Assembly (NCBI GenBank): GCA_937906765.1
Contig: CALCUV010000051.1
Coordinates: 1 to 7,991, forward strand
DNA: 7,991 nucleotides
Direction of reading: 5' to 3'
Source: an uncultured Prevotella sp.
GTDB lineage: Bacteria; Bacteroidota; Bacteroidia; Bacteroidales; Bacteroidaceae
Part shown: positions 1 to 7,779 of the stretch, in pieces
Numbering within the stretch: the stretch's first letter is position 1
How the letters are laid out: the number at the start of each line of letters is the position of its first letter
Translations under genes and position numbers: made by a program
The notes under the pieces: generated by a model
The model's database searches: none
The model's input: the letters and a program-made list of their open reading frames with translations, nothing else
Told to the model about the DNA's origin: nothing

Positions 1-818
1 AATACCTGATTGATGAGTGTCGTCTTATCTTAAACAAACAAAAGGAGTTCTATCCAGAGATAACCGATGAACTCATAGAAGCGCTTGTAACGAGTTACCG
101 CGAATATGGGTCGGAGGGAACGATTGTTGTGACGCGTTCTAACAAACGTGCGAACATTTATAACAATGGGATTCGTGCCCGCATCTTTGACCGTGAGGAG
201 GAACTGACACGTGGCGATATGGTCATGGTGGTGAAGAATAATTATTACTGGACCACAGAAGCGCGTCGTGGATGTTCGCCCGAGGAACTGAAGGAGATTC
301 GTTTACCCGACTTTTTGGCAAATGGCGATATTATGGAGGTGGTGCGCTTACGGAATATTCATGAGCAATATGGTTTTCAGTTTGCCGACGCAACCTTACG
401 TCTGCCCGACTATGATAATTCCGAGATTGATTGTCGCGTACTGCTTTCAACATTGGCCTCAGAGTCTCCCTCGTTATCGCAAGAAGAGAGCGAGAAACTT
501 TTTCAAGCCGTTTACGATGACTATTTCGACATTCCCTCCAAGCGAGAACGCATGAAGAAACTCCGAGAAGACCCGTATTATAATGCGCTCCAACTGAAAT
601 ATGCCTATGCCGTGACTTGCCATAAGGCACAAGGCGGACAATGGGAGCATGTGTATATCGACCAAGGGTATCTCACGGAAGACATGGCGGATATTTCTTA
701 CCTCCGTTGGCTTTACACGGCCTTCACCCGCACTACGAGTCAAGTATTTTTGGTGAATTGGCCGAAGGAACAACAAACGCTGGTGGAAGAGGAAGAGGAG
801 AATGCAATCATCCTATAG
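1..818 (+). CDS. SF1-family DNA helicase (RecD/Dda-like), C-terminal part, 5'-truncated by window
   Basis: The frame is open from the first whole codon at base 3 to the TAG at 816-818, giving 271 residues with no beginning. The GTG at base 129 is an internal valine in a conserved strand (IVVTRSN), so it is not the start. Visible pieces are that strand (about residues 41-47), an AVTCHKAQGGQW block (about 203-214) typical of the UvrD_C_2/RecD C-terminal RecA-like domain, and YTAFTR (about 238-243), the motif VI arginine-finger region. The Walker A and B boxes must lie upstream of the window. The protein ends in a very acidic run before IIL. Family knowledge: such proteins are ATP-driven DNA translocases in repair or recombination, often annotated in Bacteroidota as AAA-family ATPase or ATP-dependent helicase. 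The gene stands alone on the + strand and converges on the peptidase gene. The helicase class is fairly sure; the subfamily is not. Confidence 0.87.
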   Translation, partial: YLIDECRLILNKQKEFYPEITDELIEALVTSYREYGSEGTIVVTRSNKRANIYNNGIRARIFDREEELTRGDMVMVVKNNYYWTTEARRGCSPEELKEIRLPDFLANGDIMEVVRLRNIHEQYGFQFADATLRLPDYDNSEIDCRVLLSTLASESPSLSQEESEKLFQAVYDDYFDIPSKRERMKKLREDPYYNALQLKYAYAVTCHKAQGGQWEHVYIDQGYLTEDMADISYLRWLYTAFTRTTSQVFLVNWPKEQQTLVEEEEENAIIL

Positions 819-866
819 GAACTATAATAACTATAGGAACTATATTCCCCATCGTCACTATAAAAC
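813..866. repeat. Degenerate 9-bp tandem repeat, 6 units
   Basis: Six consecutive nonamers start at 813, 822, 831, 840, 849 and 858. Five of them begin with CTATA and carry a variable tail; CTATAGGAA occurs twice. The unit at 849 has lost the core but keeps the 9-bp register. The helicase stop codon (816-818) lies inside the first unit, so the array begins exactly at the gene end and runs almost to the terminator hairpin. The same core and period recur at 3764-3817. No function is assigned. Confidence 0.7.
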
Positions 867-869
867 GAC

Positions 870-900
870 AACGCCCATCCCTTTTAGAGGGGTGGGCGTT
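870..900. terminator. Bidirectional hairpin terminator between convergent genes
   Basis: A 12-bp stem with one G-U pair joins 870-881 to 889-900 around a 7-nt loop (882-888), with a GC-rich core (CGCCCA against TGGGCG). It sits between the + strand helicase stop (818) and the minus-strand peptidase stop (905), where both transcripts need to end. On the minus strand it is followed by GTCGTTTTA, a modest T-rich tail; on the + strand the arm itself ends in TT. Convergent placement makes a shared terminator the natural reading. Confidence 0.75.
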
Positions 901-904
901 ACTG

Positions 905-2116
905 TTACTTATAAATCAAGGTTGAAAGTTTGTCTTCAGCATAAACTTCGCGTGCAATCTCTTGGAGTTGCTCAGGCGTAAGACGGTCAATTTCTTCATA
1001 AAGATTATTGACGTCGCGATGCACATTGTAATGCGCAAAGGTCTTTCCGAGTGCCAAAGCATAACCTTCGCGATTGTCGCAAGAAATTCCGATTTGCCCC
1101 TTCAACTGCTTCTGTGCGGCGCGCAGTTGTGAGGGTGTCAAAGGTTTTTCTGCCAATTTGCGGAGTTCCTTCTTCACCAATTTCAAGCAGCGATTCACAT
1201 CGTGAGGGTCGCAACCGAAATAGACGTTCCACATTCCCGTGTCGGGATAAGTGCTGAGGTAACTGTCAATAGAATATACCAACCCCGCACGTTCACGCAC
1301 CTGAACATTCAGACGAGAATTCATTCCCGGACCGCCTAATATATTATTGAGAAGCAACATTCCGAAACGGCGGTCGTCATTCGCTCCAAAGGCGGGCGCA
1401 CCTATAACAACGTGGGCTTGATGCGTACCCTTTTCACGAACCACAGTCTTAGGTTCGTAATTCGTTTTCAACGATTCCACCGAGGGTTTCGGACTATTGG
1501 GAACGTCCGCCGTGGCGCGTTCAACCAATCGGATTAAGCGCAAAGGGTCTATATCCCCGTAAGCATAGAAAATGCAATTTTCAGGCACATAATGCTTATC
1601 CACAAAACGGCGGAAGTCTGCCGTGGTATAGGTTTTGAGTGTATCCGCATTGCCTAAGATATCGCGGCCAAGGGGTGCGTCGGCATAAATCATACTTTCG
1701 AATTCGTCGAAAATAAGTTCGGCGGGAGCATCCAAATAACTGTCTATCTCATCACAAATCACCTCCACCTCGTGCTCCACTTCCTGTTGCGGAAAAGTGC
1801 TATGGAATACGATGTCCGAGAGTAAATCTACGGCGCGCGCAACATCCTCTTTCAGAACGGCTGCCGTATAAACCGTCTCCTGCTTACTCGTTGAAGCATT
1901 CAAATCTCCCCCAACGCGCTCCAAGGTTGTAGTTACTTGACTTGCCTTTCTGCGTTCGGTTCCTTTAAATGTCATGTGTTCCACGAAGTGTGCCATACCG
2001 CTTTCAGCGGGTGCTTCATGGCGCGTACCGCTACAAACTACGTAACCGCAATATACCACAGAACTGTTAGAAGTTTCGTGAATAATGCGAAGACCATTAG
2101 GGAGAGTATGAATCAT
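905..2116 (-). CDS. M16-family zinc metallopeptidase (insulinase/processing-peptidase-like)
   Basis: This 403-residue protein is an M16B-type peptidase of normal Bacteroidota length. The inverted zinc site HFVEH is at residues 43-47 (H43 and H47 ligands, E46 general base). The third ligand is expected among the glutamates of the VEVICDEI segment (about 118-123), roughly 76 residues downstream as the family requires. The C-terminal half has the conserved GGPGMNSRL...VRERAGLVYSI stretch (261-283), so both half-domains are present and the enzyme should be active. I chose the ATG at 2116 because MIHTLPNGLRIIHE matches the usual family N-terminus. The frame stays open to an ATG at 2194, but that 26-residue extension is unlike a signal peptide or the family. 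No signal peptide is visible, suggesting a cytoplasmic enzyme; the substrate is unknown. The gene follows the flippase after a 109-bp gap and ends five bases from the shared terminator. Confidence 0.93.
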   Translation of the reverse strand: MIHTLPNGLRIIHETSNSSVVYCGYVVCSGTRHEAPAESGMAHFVEHMTFKGTERRKASQVTTTLERVGGDLNASTSKQETVYTAAVLKEDVARAVDLLSDIVFHSTFPQQEVEHEVEVICDEIDSYLDAPAELIFDEFESMIYADAPLGRDILGNADTLKTYTTADFRRFVDKHYVPENCIFYAYGDIDPLRLIRLVERATADVPNSPKPSVESLKTNYEPKTVVREKGTHQAHVVIGAPAFGANDDRRFGMLLLNNILGGPGMNSRLNVQVRERAGLVYSIDSYLSTYPDTGMWNVYFGCDPHDVNRCLKLVKKELRKLAEKPLTPSQLRAAQKQLKGQIGISCDNREGYALALGKTFAHYNVHRDVNNLYEEIDRLTPEQLQEIAREVYAEDKLSTLIYK

Positions 2117-2225
2117 GTGTGAGATTTTGAGGGATAAGAGTATAAGATTATGAGGAATCGCTCGGAACAGTTTCCAAGGTAAGCATTGCATCACCCAGAA
2201 AATCCCGAGGGAACACTAAAAGGAA

Positions 2226-3656
2226 CTAAGAGATTTTGACTTTTTTCTTTTTCAGAAATTCATGATAAACAACATGCGCTCCGTATGCGCCAATCAGTCC
2301 TGTGTTTACGAGCAAGCGGAGCCACAAATCCTCGATGAAATCGGCAGAATACGTCATTGCAACATAGAACAAGGCGGTCATGCCTACGTAAACACCTATT
2401 TCTTTGAGGGGATAGTTTGTGGGGTTATACTTCTGCCCTAAGAAATAACTGAGCAACATAGATACGCCATAACCAGCAACACCAGCCCATGCGCATGCCA
2501 TATAGCCATAGGTGGGTATGAAAATGACGTTGATGGCAACGAGGGTTACACAACCCGCTAAGGAAATCCACAGGCCCCACATGGTTTTGTCGATGAGCTT
2601 ATACCAAAAGCTGAGATTAAAAGCGACACCCATCATGATTTCTGCCACCATAACGATGGGCACAACTCGGAGTCCGTCCCAATAGTCGGGGGCTATGATG
2701 AATTTCAGAATATCGGTGTAGCCCACAACCATCAAAAAAGCAAGAAGGGTAAAGATTAAGAAGAACTTCATTGCCTTACCCATGTCCTGCGCTCCACCTT
2801 TGGCGAAGACAATTGGCTCATAAGCATAACGGAAAGCCTGAGTAATCATCGCCATTATCATGGCAATCTTCACACATGCCCCATAAATGCCCAGTTGTTC
2901 GCGTCCGGCAGCACCTTCAACGAGATGAGGAAAAATCATCTTGTCAGCAGTTTGATTCAATATCCCTGCAATACCCAACACTAAGATAGGCATTCCATAA
3001 CGTAGCATTGGGCGCAACATCTGACGGTCTAACACATAGCGGAAACCCGTCAATTCTTTATAGAAAAAGAGGGTGATGAGCGCCGTACAGCCTAAATTGA
3101 TAGCGAATACGTAACCCACCTCAAAAGAGTAATCAAACCAATGGGGGAGTATGACAAAGTAAGCTAAGTTTGCCGTAATATTAAGCGCAATAAAGAGCAA
3201 CTTGAGCGAGGCAAACTTTACCGCCTTCTTTTGTAGGCGTAGGTAGCCAAAGGGTATGCTTTGGAAAGCATCAATTGCCACACAAGTGGCCATCATCCAG
3301 ATATACTCAGGATGGGTTGCGTAACCTATAAAACCTGCGATGGAATCGAGGAAAATTGTTACGAGAAACACGAACAGGAGTCCCACTCCCCCTACGGTCA
3401 AAAGCACTGTGCTATACACGCGTTTTACGTCAGCGCCCTCCTTATTGGCAAAGCGGAAAAACGTAGTTTCCATGCCGAAAGTAAGCAGCACAAACAACAC
3501 CGCCACGTAACTATAGACTTCGGTAATTACCCCATACCCACCAGAAGCAGCGGCAATCTGATGGGTGTAAAGCGGAACTAAAAGGTAATTTAAGAAACGG
3601 CCGATAATACTGGAGAGACCGTAAATCGCTGTATCTTTGAAAAGAGAACGAAGCAT
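2226..3656 (-). CDS. Oligosaccharide flippase-like MOP-superfamily membrane protein (Wzx/MVF type)
   Basis: This 476-residue, very hydrophobic protein has about 12 to 14 predicted membrane segments along its whole length. The N-terminus (MLRSLFKDTAIYGLSSIIGRF) is the usual first helix of polysaccharide-export flippases: a short basic head, then a helix with a G-x-x-x-x-x-x-R pattern. The C-terminus ends in a lysine-rich cytoplasmic tail (KKKKVKIS). Length and layout fit the PST/MVF branches of the MOP superfamily, which move lipid-linked sugars across the inner membrane. No glycosyltransferases or polymerase are nearby, so the substrate cannot be inferred and assignment to O-antigen, capsule or lipid II would be a guess. 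The ATG at 3656 directly abuts a 91-bp heptamer array, so the leader has no Shine-Dalgarno and is almost all pyrimidine on the mRNA strand. Co-transcription with the upstream spmAB-like gene (160-bp gap, no hairpin seen) is plausible. Confidence 0.88.
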   Translation of the reverse strand: MLRSLFKDTAIYGLSSIIGRFLNYLLVPLYTHQIAAASGGYGVITEVYSYVAVLFVLLTFGMETTFFRFANKEGADVKRVYSTVLLTVGGVGLLFVFLVTIFLDSIAGFIGYATHPEYIWMMATCVAIDAFQSIPFGYLRLQKKAVKFASLKLLFIALNITANLAYFVILPHWFDYSFEVGYVFAINLGCTALITLFFYKELTGFRYVLDRQMLRPMLRYGMPILVLGIAGILNQTADKMIFPHLVEGAAGREQLGIYGACVKIAMIMAMITQAFRYAYEPIVFAKGGAQDMGKAMKFFLIFTLLAFLMVVGYTDILKFIIAPDYWDGLRVVPIVMVAEIMMGVAFNLSFWYKLIDKTMWGLWISLAGCVTLVAINVIFIPTYGYMACAWAGVAGYGVSMLLSYFLGQKYNPTNYPLKEIGVYVGMTALFYVAMTYSADFIEDLWLRLLVNTGLIGAYGAHVVYHEFLKKKKVKIS

Positions 3657-3747
3657 GGGGAAGGAAGAACGGTGAGAGGTGAATGGTGAAAGGTGAAAGG
3701 TGAACGGGGAACGATGAAGGGGGAAAGGGGAAAGAGGAACGGGGAAA
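3657..3747. repeat. Degenerate 7-bp tandem repeat, 13 units, abutting the flippase start codon
   Basis: The 91 bases divide exactly into 13 heptamers, read on the + strand. The half near the spmAB-like gene is mostly GGGGAAA or GGGGAAC, the middle is GGTGAAA, GGTGAAC or GGTGAAT, and the two nearest the start codon have drifted (GAAGAAC, GGGGAAG). On the minus strand, which is the flippase mRNA sense, these read as TTTCACC, GTTCACC and TTTCCCC. The last base lies immediately before the ATG at 3656. The array is close to homopurine on one strand. Its function is unknown. Confidence 0.85.
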
Positions 3748-3763
3748 CTATCCAGCGCGGCTG

Positions 3764-3817
3764 TCTATAAATTCTATAATATCTATTGTTTCTATAGCCT
3801 CTATGGAATCTATACAT
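3764..3817. repeat. Degenerate 9-bp tandem repeat, 6 units, abutting the spmAB stop codon
   Basis: Six units start at 3764, 3773, 3782, 3791, 3800 and 3809. All begin with TCTAT on the + strand and are followed by four variable bases (for example TCTATAAAT, TCTATAGCC, TCTATACAT). The last base overlaps the final position of the TGA stop codon (3817-3819) of the spmAB-like gene. Only 16 bases (3748-3763) of non-repeated sequence separate it from the heptamer array. It shares core and period with the array at 813-866. Confidence 0.85.
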
Positions 3818-5049
3818 CACCCAAAGAAAAGGTAGCAAACTCCTATCGCTGCTATAATTCCGCAAAGGTCAGCCAGCAATCCGCAGGTTACTGCATGGCG
3901 GGTGTAACGTATGCCTACACTACCGAAATATACGGCAAGCACGTAGAAAGTGGTATCTGTGCTTCCTTGGAAGATGCAAGAAAGACGCCCAACAAAGGAA
4001 TCTGCACCATAAGTAGTCATTGCGTCCACCATCATTCCGCGCGCGCCACTTCCGCTTAGAGGTTTCATCAGCGCTGTTGGCAATCCTCCTACCCAATCTG
4101 TGTTAAAACCGAGGGAGTGAATCAACCATGTCATGCCCTCTATCAACCAATCCATTGCCCCTGAGGCACGAAAAACTCCGATGCCTACTAACATGGCCAC
4201 CAAGAAGGGGATGATGCGTATTGCTGTGGTGAAACCGTCTTTCGCGCCTTCCACAAAGGCGTCGTAAACATTGACTTTACGATACATGGCACAAATGATG
4301 AAAGTGATAATAATACCAAAGAGCAAGACGTTTGCCGTGGTTGTACCCACAAGATTCATCATCGCTGAGTCCATCTGACTAAATCCCCACATTAATGTGG
4401 CTACAGCGACTGACATTCCGCCTAACACAAGCAACAAAGTACGGTCTAAGAGATTGATACGCTGATACAAACTGGTAATTATAATACCTGCGAGCGTAGA
4501 AACAAAAGTTGCCAATAAGATAGGCACAAAGATGTCTGTTGGATTCGCCGCACCCATTTGCGCACGATACACCATGATGCTCACAGGTATGATTGTCAGT
4601 CCCGACGTATTGATTACGAGGAACATAATCATGGAGTTGGTGGCGGTGTCTTTCTTTTCATTCAAATCCTGTAGGCGCTCCATGGCCTTAAGTCCGAGCG
4701 GCGTGGCGGCATTATCCAGTCCCAACATATTCGCTGAAATGTTCATAAAGATATTCCCCACCACGGGATGCCCTTTAGGCACTTCGGGAAACAACTTGCA
4801 GAACACGGGACTCAGCAATCTTGCCAAAATATCCACAACTCCACCCTTCTCGCCAATCTTCATCACTCCGAGCCACAACGACAACACCCCCGTGAGCCCG
4901 AGGGAGATTTCAAATGCCGTCTTTGAGGTGTCAAACGTGGAATTGATAATTGCGGGAAACACCTCTGTGTCACCCATAAAAACCAATTTTACCACGGCAA
5001 TGACGAAGGCGATAAGAAAAAAAGCAATCCAAATGTAGTTAAGAACCAT
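3817..5049 (-). CDS. SpmA-SpmB fusion, nucleoside-recognition (Gate) domain membrane protein
   Basis: This 410-residue integral membrane protein carries both halves of the spore-maturation protein pair in one chain. The SpmA-like half covers about residues 1-200, with NISANMLGLDNAATPLGLKAM at 103-123. The SpmB-like half covers about 225-410, with GLPTALMKPLSGSGARGMM at 322-340. Both are Gate domains (PF07670-type), the fold shared with concentrative nucleoside transporters and FeoB. In Bacillus, SpmA and SpmB are needed for spore core dehydration, but Bacteroidota do not sporulate, so that name reflects homology only; a small-molecule transport role is an inference. The ATG at 5049 begins a typical N-terminal helix (MVLNYIWIAFFLIAFVIAVVKL). 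No Shine-Dalgarno is seen. Four TATCTT motifs lie upstream on the coding strand (5083-5130), some one base from a Bacteroidota -7 box, but none has a clear -33 partner. Identification of the family is firm. Confidence 0.92.
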   Translation of the reverse strand: MVLNYIWIAFFLIAFVIAVVKLVFMGDTEVFPAIINSTFDTSKTAFEISLGLTGVLSLWLGVMKIGEKGGVVDILARLLSPVFCKLFPEVPKGHPVVGNIFMNISANMLGLDNAATPLGLKAMERLQDLNEKKDTATNSMIMFLVINTSGLTIIPVSIMVYRAQMGAANPTDIFVPILLATFVSTLAGIIITSLYQRINLLDRTLLLVLGGMSVAVATLMWGFSQMDSAMMNLVGTTTANVLLFGIIITFIICAMYRKVNVYDAFVEGAKDGFTTAIRIIPFLVAMLVGIGVFRASGAMDWLIEGMTWLIHSLGFNTDWVGGLPTALMKPLSGSGARGMMVDAMTTYGADSFVGRLSCIFQGSTDTTFYVLAVYFGSVGIRYTRHAVTCGLLADLCGIIAAIGVCYLFFG

Positions 5050-5142
5050 AGTTAAGAACTGGGAATGAATGAAGGAAAAGATATACCGGAAAGATACACG
5101 GGAAAAGGCAAGATAGTTGGGGCGAAGATAGTGTCCGTAATT

Positions 5143-5213
5143 GCGAAAACTATGTCTAACTTAAACGAAATTCTTTCTAACTAAATTTTAATTTAGTCTA
5201 ACTTCGTTTTCGC
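5143..5213. repeat. AT-rich intergenic element with 8-bp inverted ends, upstream of the spmAB-like gene
   Basis: GCGAAAAC at 5143-5150 and GTTTTCGC at 5206-5213 are perfect inverted ends around 55 bases. Inside, GTCTAACTT occurs twice in direct orientation (5154-5162 and 5196-5204), and a perfect 8-bp palindrome (ACTAAATT at 5180-5187 with AATTTAGT at 5190-5197) lies between them. The minus strand of 5169-5204 matches + strand 7582-7617 at 31 of 36 positions without gaps. The element lies within the 300-bp gap (5050-5349) between gyrB and the spmAB-like gene. It could be a miniature mobile remnant or a regulatory dyad; it is too short to code. Confidence 0.5.
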
Positions 5214-5230
5214 TATCACCTCAAACATTA

Positions 5231-5281
5231 AGAGGTTTTAAGCCTACAAGGCCACATAAACCTTATAACCTTAAAACCTCT
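5231..5281. terminator. Long-armed hairpin in the gap after gyrB (possible terminator)
   Basis: A perfect 12-bp inverted repeat pairs 5231-5242 (AGAGGTTTTAAG) with 5270-5281 around a 27-nt loop that itself contains short AAGG/CCTT complements. It lies 70-120 bp past the gyrB stop codon. The stem is AT-rich and no strong T-run follows on the minus strand, so the terminator role is only plausible. The right arm is made of the octamer repeat seen at 5260-5283 (ACCTTATA, ACCTTAAA, ACCTCTCT). Confidence 0.4.
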
Positions 5282-5306
5282 CTTCTTTGGAAATCATGAG
5301 GATAAG

Positions 5307-5346
5307 ACCTTAAAACCTAAAGGCCTTGAAACCTTATCACCTCAAA
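5307..5346. repeat. Degenerate 8-bp tandem repeat, 5 units, next to the gyrB stop codon
   Basis: Five octamers on the + strand start at 5307, 5315, 5323, 5331 and 5339. All share an xCCT core (ACCTTAAA, ACCTAAAG, GCCTTGAA, ACCTTATC, ACCTCAAA). A further diverged unit (ACTTTACG) would run into the gyrB TAA at 5350-5352. Related octamers recur in phase at 5260-5283. The array overlaps an imperfect hairpin: TGAGGATAAG at 5297-5306 pairs with 5333-5344 with a 2-nt bulge, and this is the first structure a gyrB transcript would meet after its stop codon. Confidence 0.65.
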
Positions 5347-5349
5347 ACT

Positions 5350-7323
<1,974 letters not shown>

Positions 7324-7344
7324 TTACCAGTCTTATATTCTATG

Positions 7345-7352
7345 CAAATTTA
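7345..7352 (-). promoter_or_regulatory. gyrB promoter, Bacteroidota -7 box
   Basis: The minus strand reads TAAATTTG at 7352-7345, a perfect match to the Bacteroidota primary-sigma -7 consensus TAnnTTTG. It is 36 bases upstream of the gyrB ATG and preceded by a T-run. No good TTTG -33 box is seen 19-21 bases further upstream, so strength is uncertain. Transcription would start near 7338, giving a leader of about 30 bases rich in A and T without a Shine-Dalgarno. Confidence 0.6.
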
Positions 7353-7380
7353 CAAAAAAAGTTTGACATAGAAGCAGTAA

Positions 7381-7666
7381 GAAGGCGGATAAAATTAGGT
7401 TATTGCAAGCGGTTCAACCCTCATCTGAACACCGCTTTTATGCATAACACAGACCGCACCTCTCACAAGGTATAAAAGACCTGAATTAGCGCTGTTTTGT
7501 AACCTTTTATACGCATGCAATTACTACCCTACAGCCCCTTCAACTCATAACACCATTCCTAAGTCTCAAATTGTGCGTCTTAAGTTAGACAAAATTTGAA
7601 TTTAGTAAGAAATAATTCTCCTTATGTAAGGATTAAATCTCGCCATGTAAAGTTTAATTTCTTATA
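7381..7666. other. Non-coding stretch between gyrB promoter and tRNA-Gln terminator, with dyads
   Basis: No credible ORF is present; the best short reading frames found are 14 to 18 codons. The region holds two inverted repeats. One pairs 7407-7416 with 7426-7437 (10 bp, 2-nt bulge, 9-nt loop) and is followed by TT and A on the + strand. The other pairs GTATAAAAG at 7470-7478 with 7504-7512 around 25 nt. It also holds a two-copy 21-bp direct repeat (7617-7637 and 7638-7658, 15 of 21 identical). I recognise no known RNA family here. It could be inert spacer, an upstream regulatory region for gyrB, or a small RNA. Confidence 0.35.
7582..7617 (+). repeat. Second copy of the AAGTTAGAC intergenic repeat
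   Basis: This 36-bp segment matches the minus strand of 5204-5169 at 31 of 36 positions with no gaps, starting at AAGTTAGAC in both. It lacks the GCGAAAAC inverted ends found around the first copy, so it may be a decayed or partial copy. Both copies are intergenic, on either side of gyrB. Confidence 0.5.
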
Positions 7667-7697
7667 CAATAAAAGAGCTATCCTTGCGGATAGCTCT
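7667..7697 (-). terminator. Rho-independent terminator of tRNA-Gln
   Basis: A perfect 10-bp stem joins AGAGCTATCC (7674-7683) to GGATAGCTCT (7688-7697) around the 4-nt loop TTGC. Read on the minus strand it is followed at once by TTTTATTG. It starts 10 bases past the tRNA 3' end, so the tRNA is a single-gene transcript separate from gyrB. Confidence 0.85.
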
Positions 7698-7707
7698 CAT
7701 TGTTCTG

Positions 7708-7779
7708 TTGTCCCATAAGGACTCGAACCTTAAATTACAGAACCAAAACCTGACGTGTTGCCAATTACACCATGGGACA
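7708..7779 (-). tRNA. trnQ: tRNA-Gln (UUG anticodon)
   Basis: The 72-nt minus-strand sequence folds as a complete cloverleaf. The acceptor is TGTCCCA (7779-7773) with TGGGACA (7715-7709). The D stem is GTGT/ACAC with an 8-nt loop containing GG. The anticodon loop is TTTTGGT with anticodon TTG. The variable region is 4 nt, and the T arm is TAAGG-TTCGAGT-CCTTA. The discriminator is A and CCA is not encoded, as is common outside enterobacteria. The anticodon stem is slightly weak: a U-U mismatch at 27-43 and a G-U pair at 31-39. A functional tRNA is still expected because the T loop, acceptor and anticodon loop are intact and it has its own promoter and terminator. Confidence 0.93.

Noticed and set aside
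813..866. Nonamer array read as CRISPR-like or iteron-like
   Set aside because: Units are contiguous without spacers, which excludes CRISPR. No replication gene is nearby, and the units are much shorter and more degenerate than plasmid iterons.
2117..2194. N-terminal extension of the M16 peptidase from the ATG at 2194
   Set aside because: The extra 26 residues do not resemble a signal peptide or the family N-terminus, while the ATG at 2116 gives the standard start.
3748..3819. Open frame of 22 codons after the spmAB TGA (an Ile-Asp/Glu-x pattern) as a read-through extension
   Set aside because: The 9-bp unit length keeps the frame and the unit contains no in-frame stop, so openness is expected by construction. 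The comparable array after the helicase has several in-frame stops, and no recoding signal is evident.
3590..3865. Minus-strand ORF of 91 codons across the flippase/spmAB gap
   Set aside because: Its serine-proline-phenylalanine-rich product is just the translation of the heptamer and nonamer arrays, and it overlaps both real genes out of frame.
5078..5130. Four TATCTT motifs as a multi-start promoter of the spmAB-like gene
   Set aside because: Spacing is irregular (13, 19 and 15 bases), each differs from TAnnTTTG by at least one base, and none has a -33 partner at the right distance.
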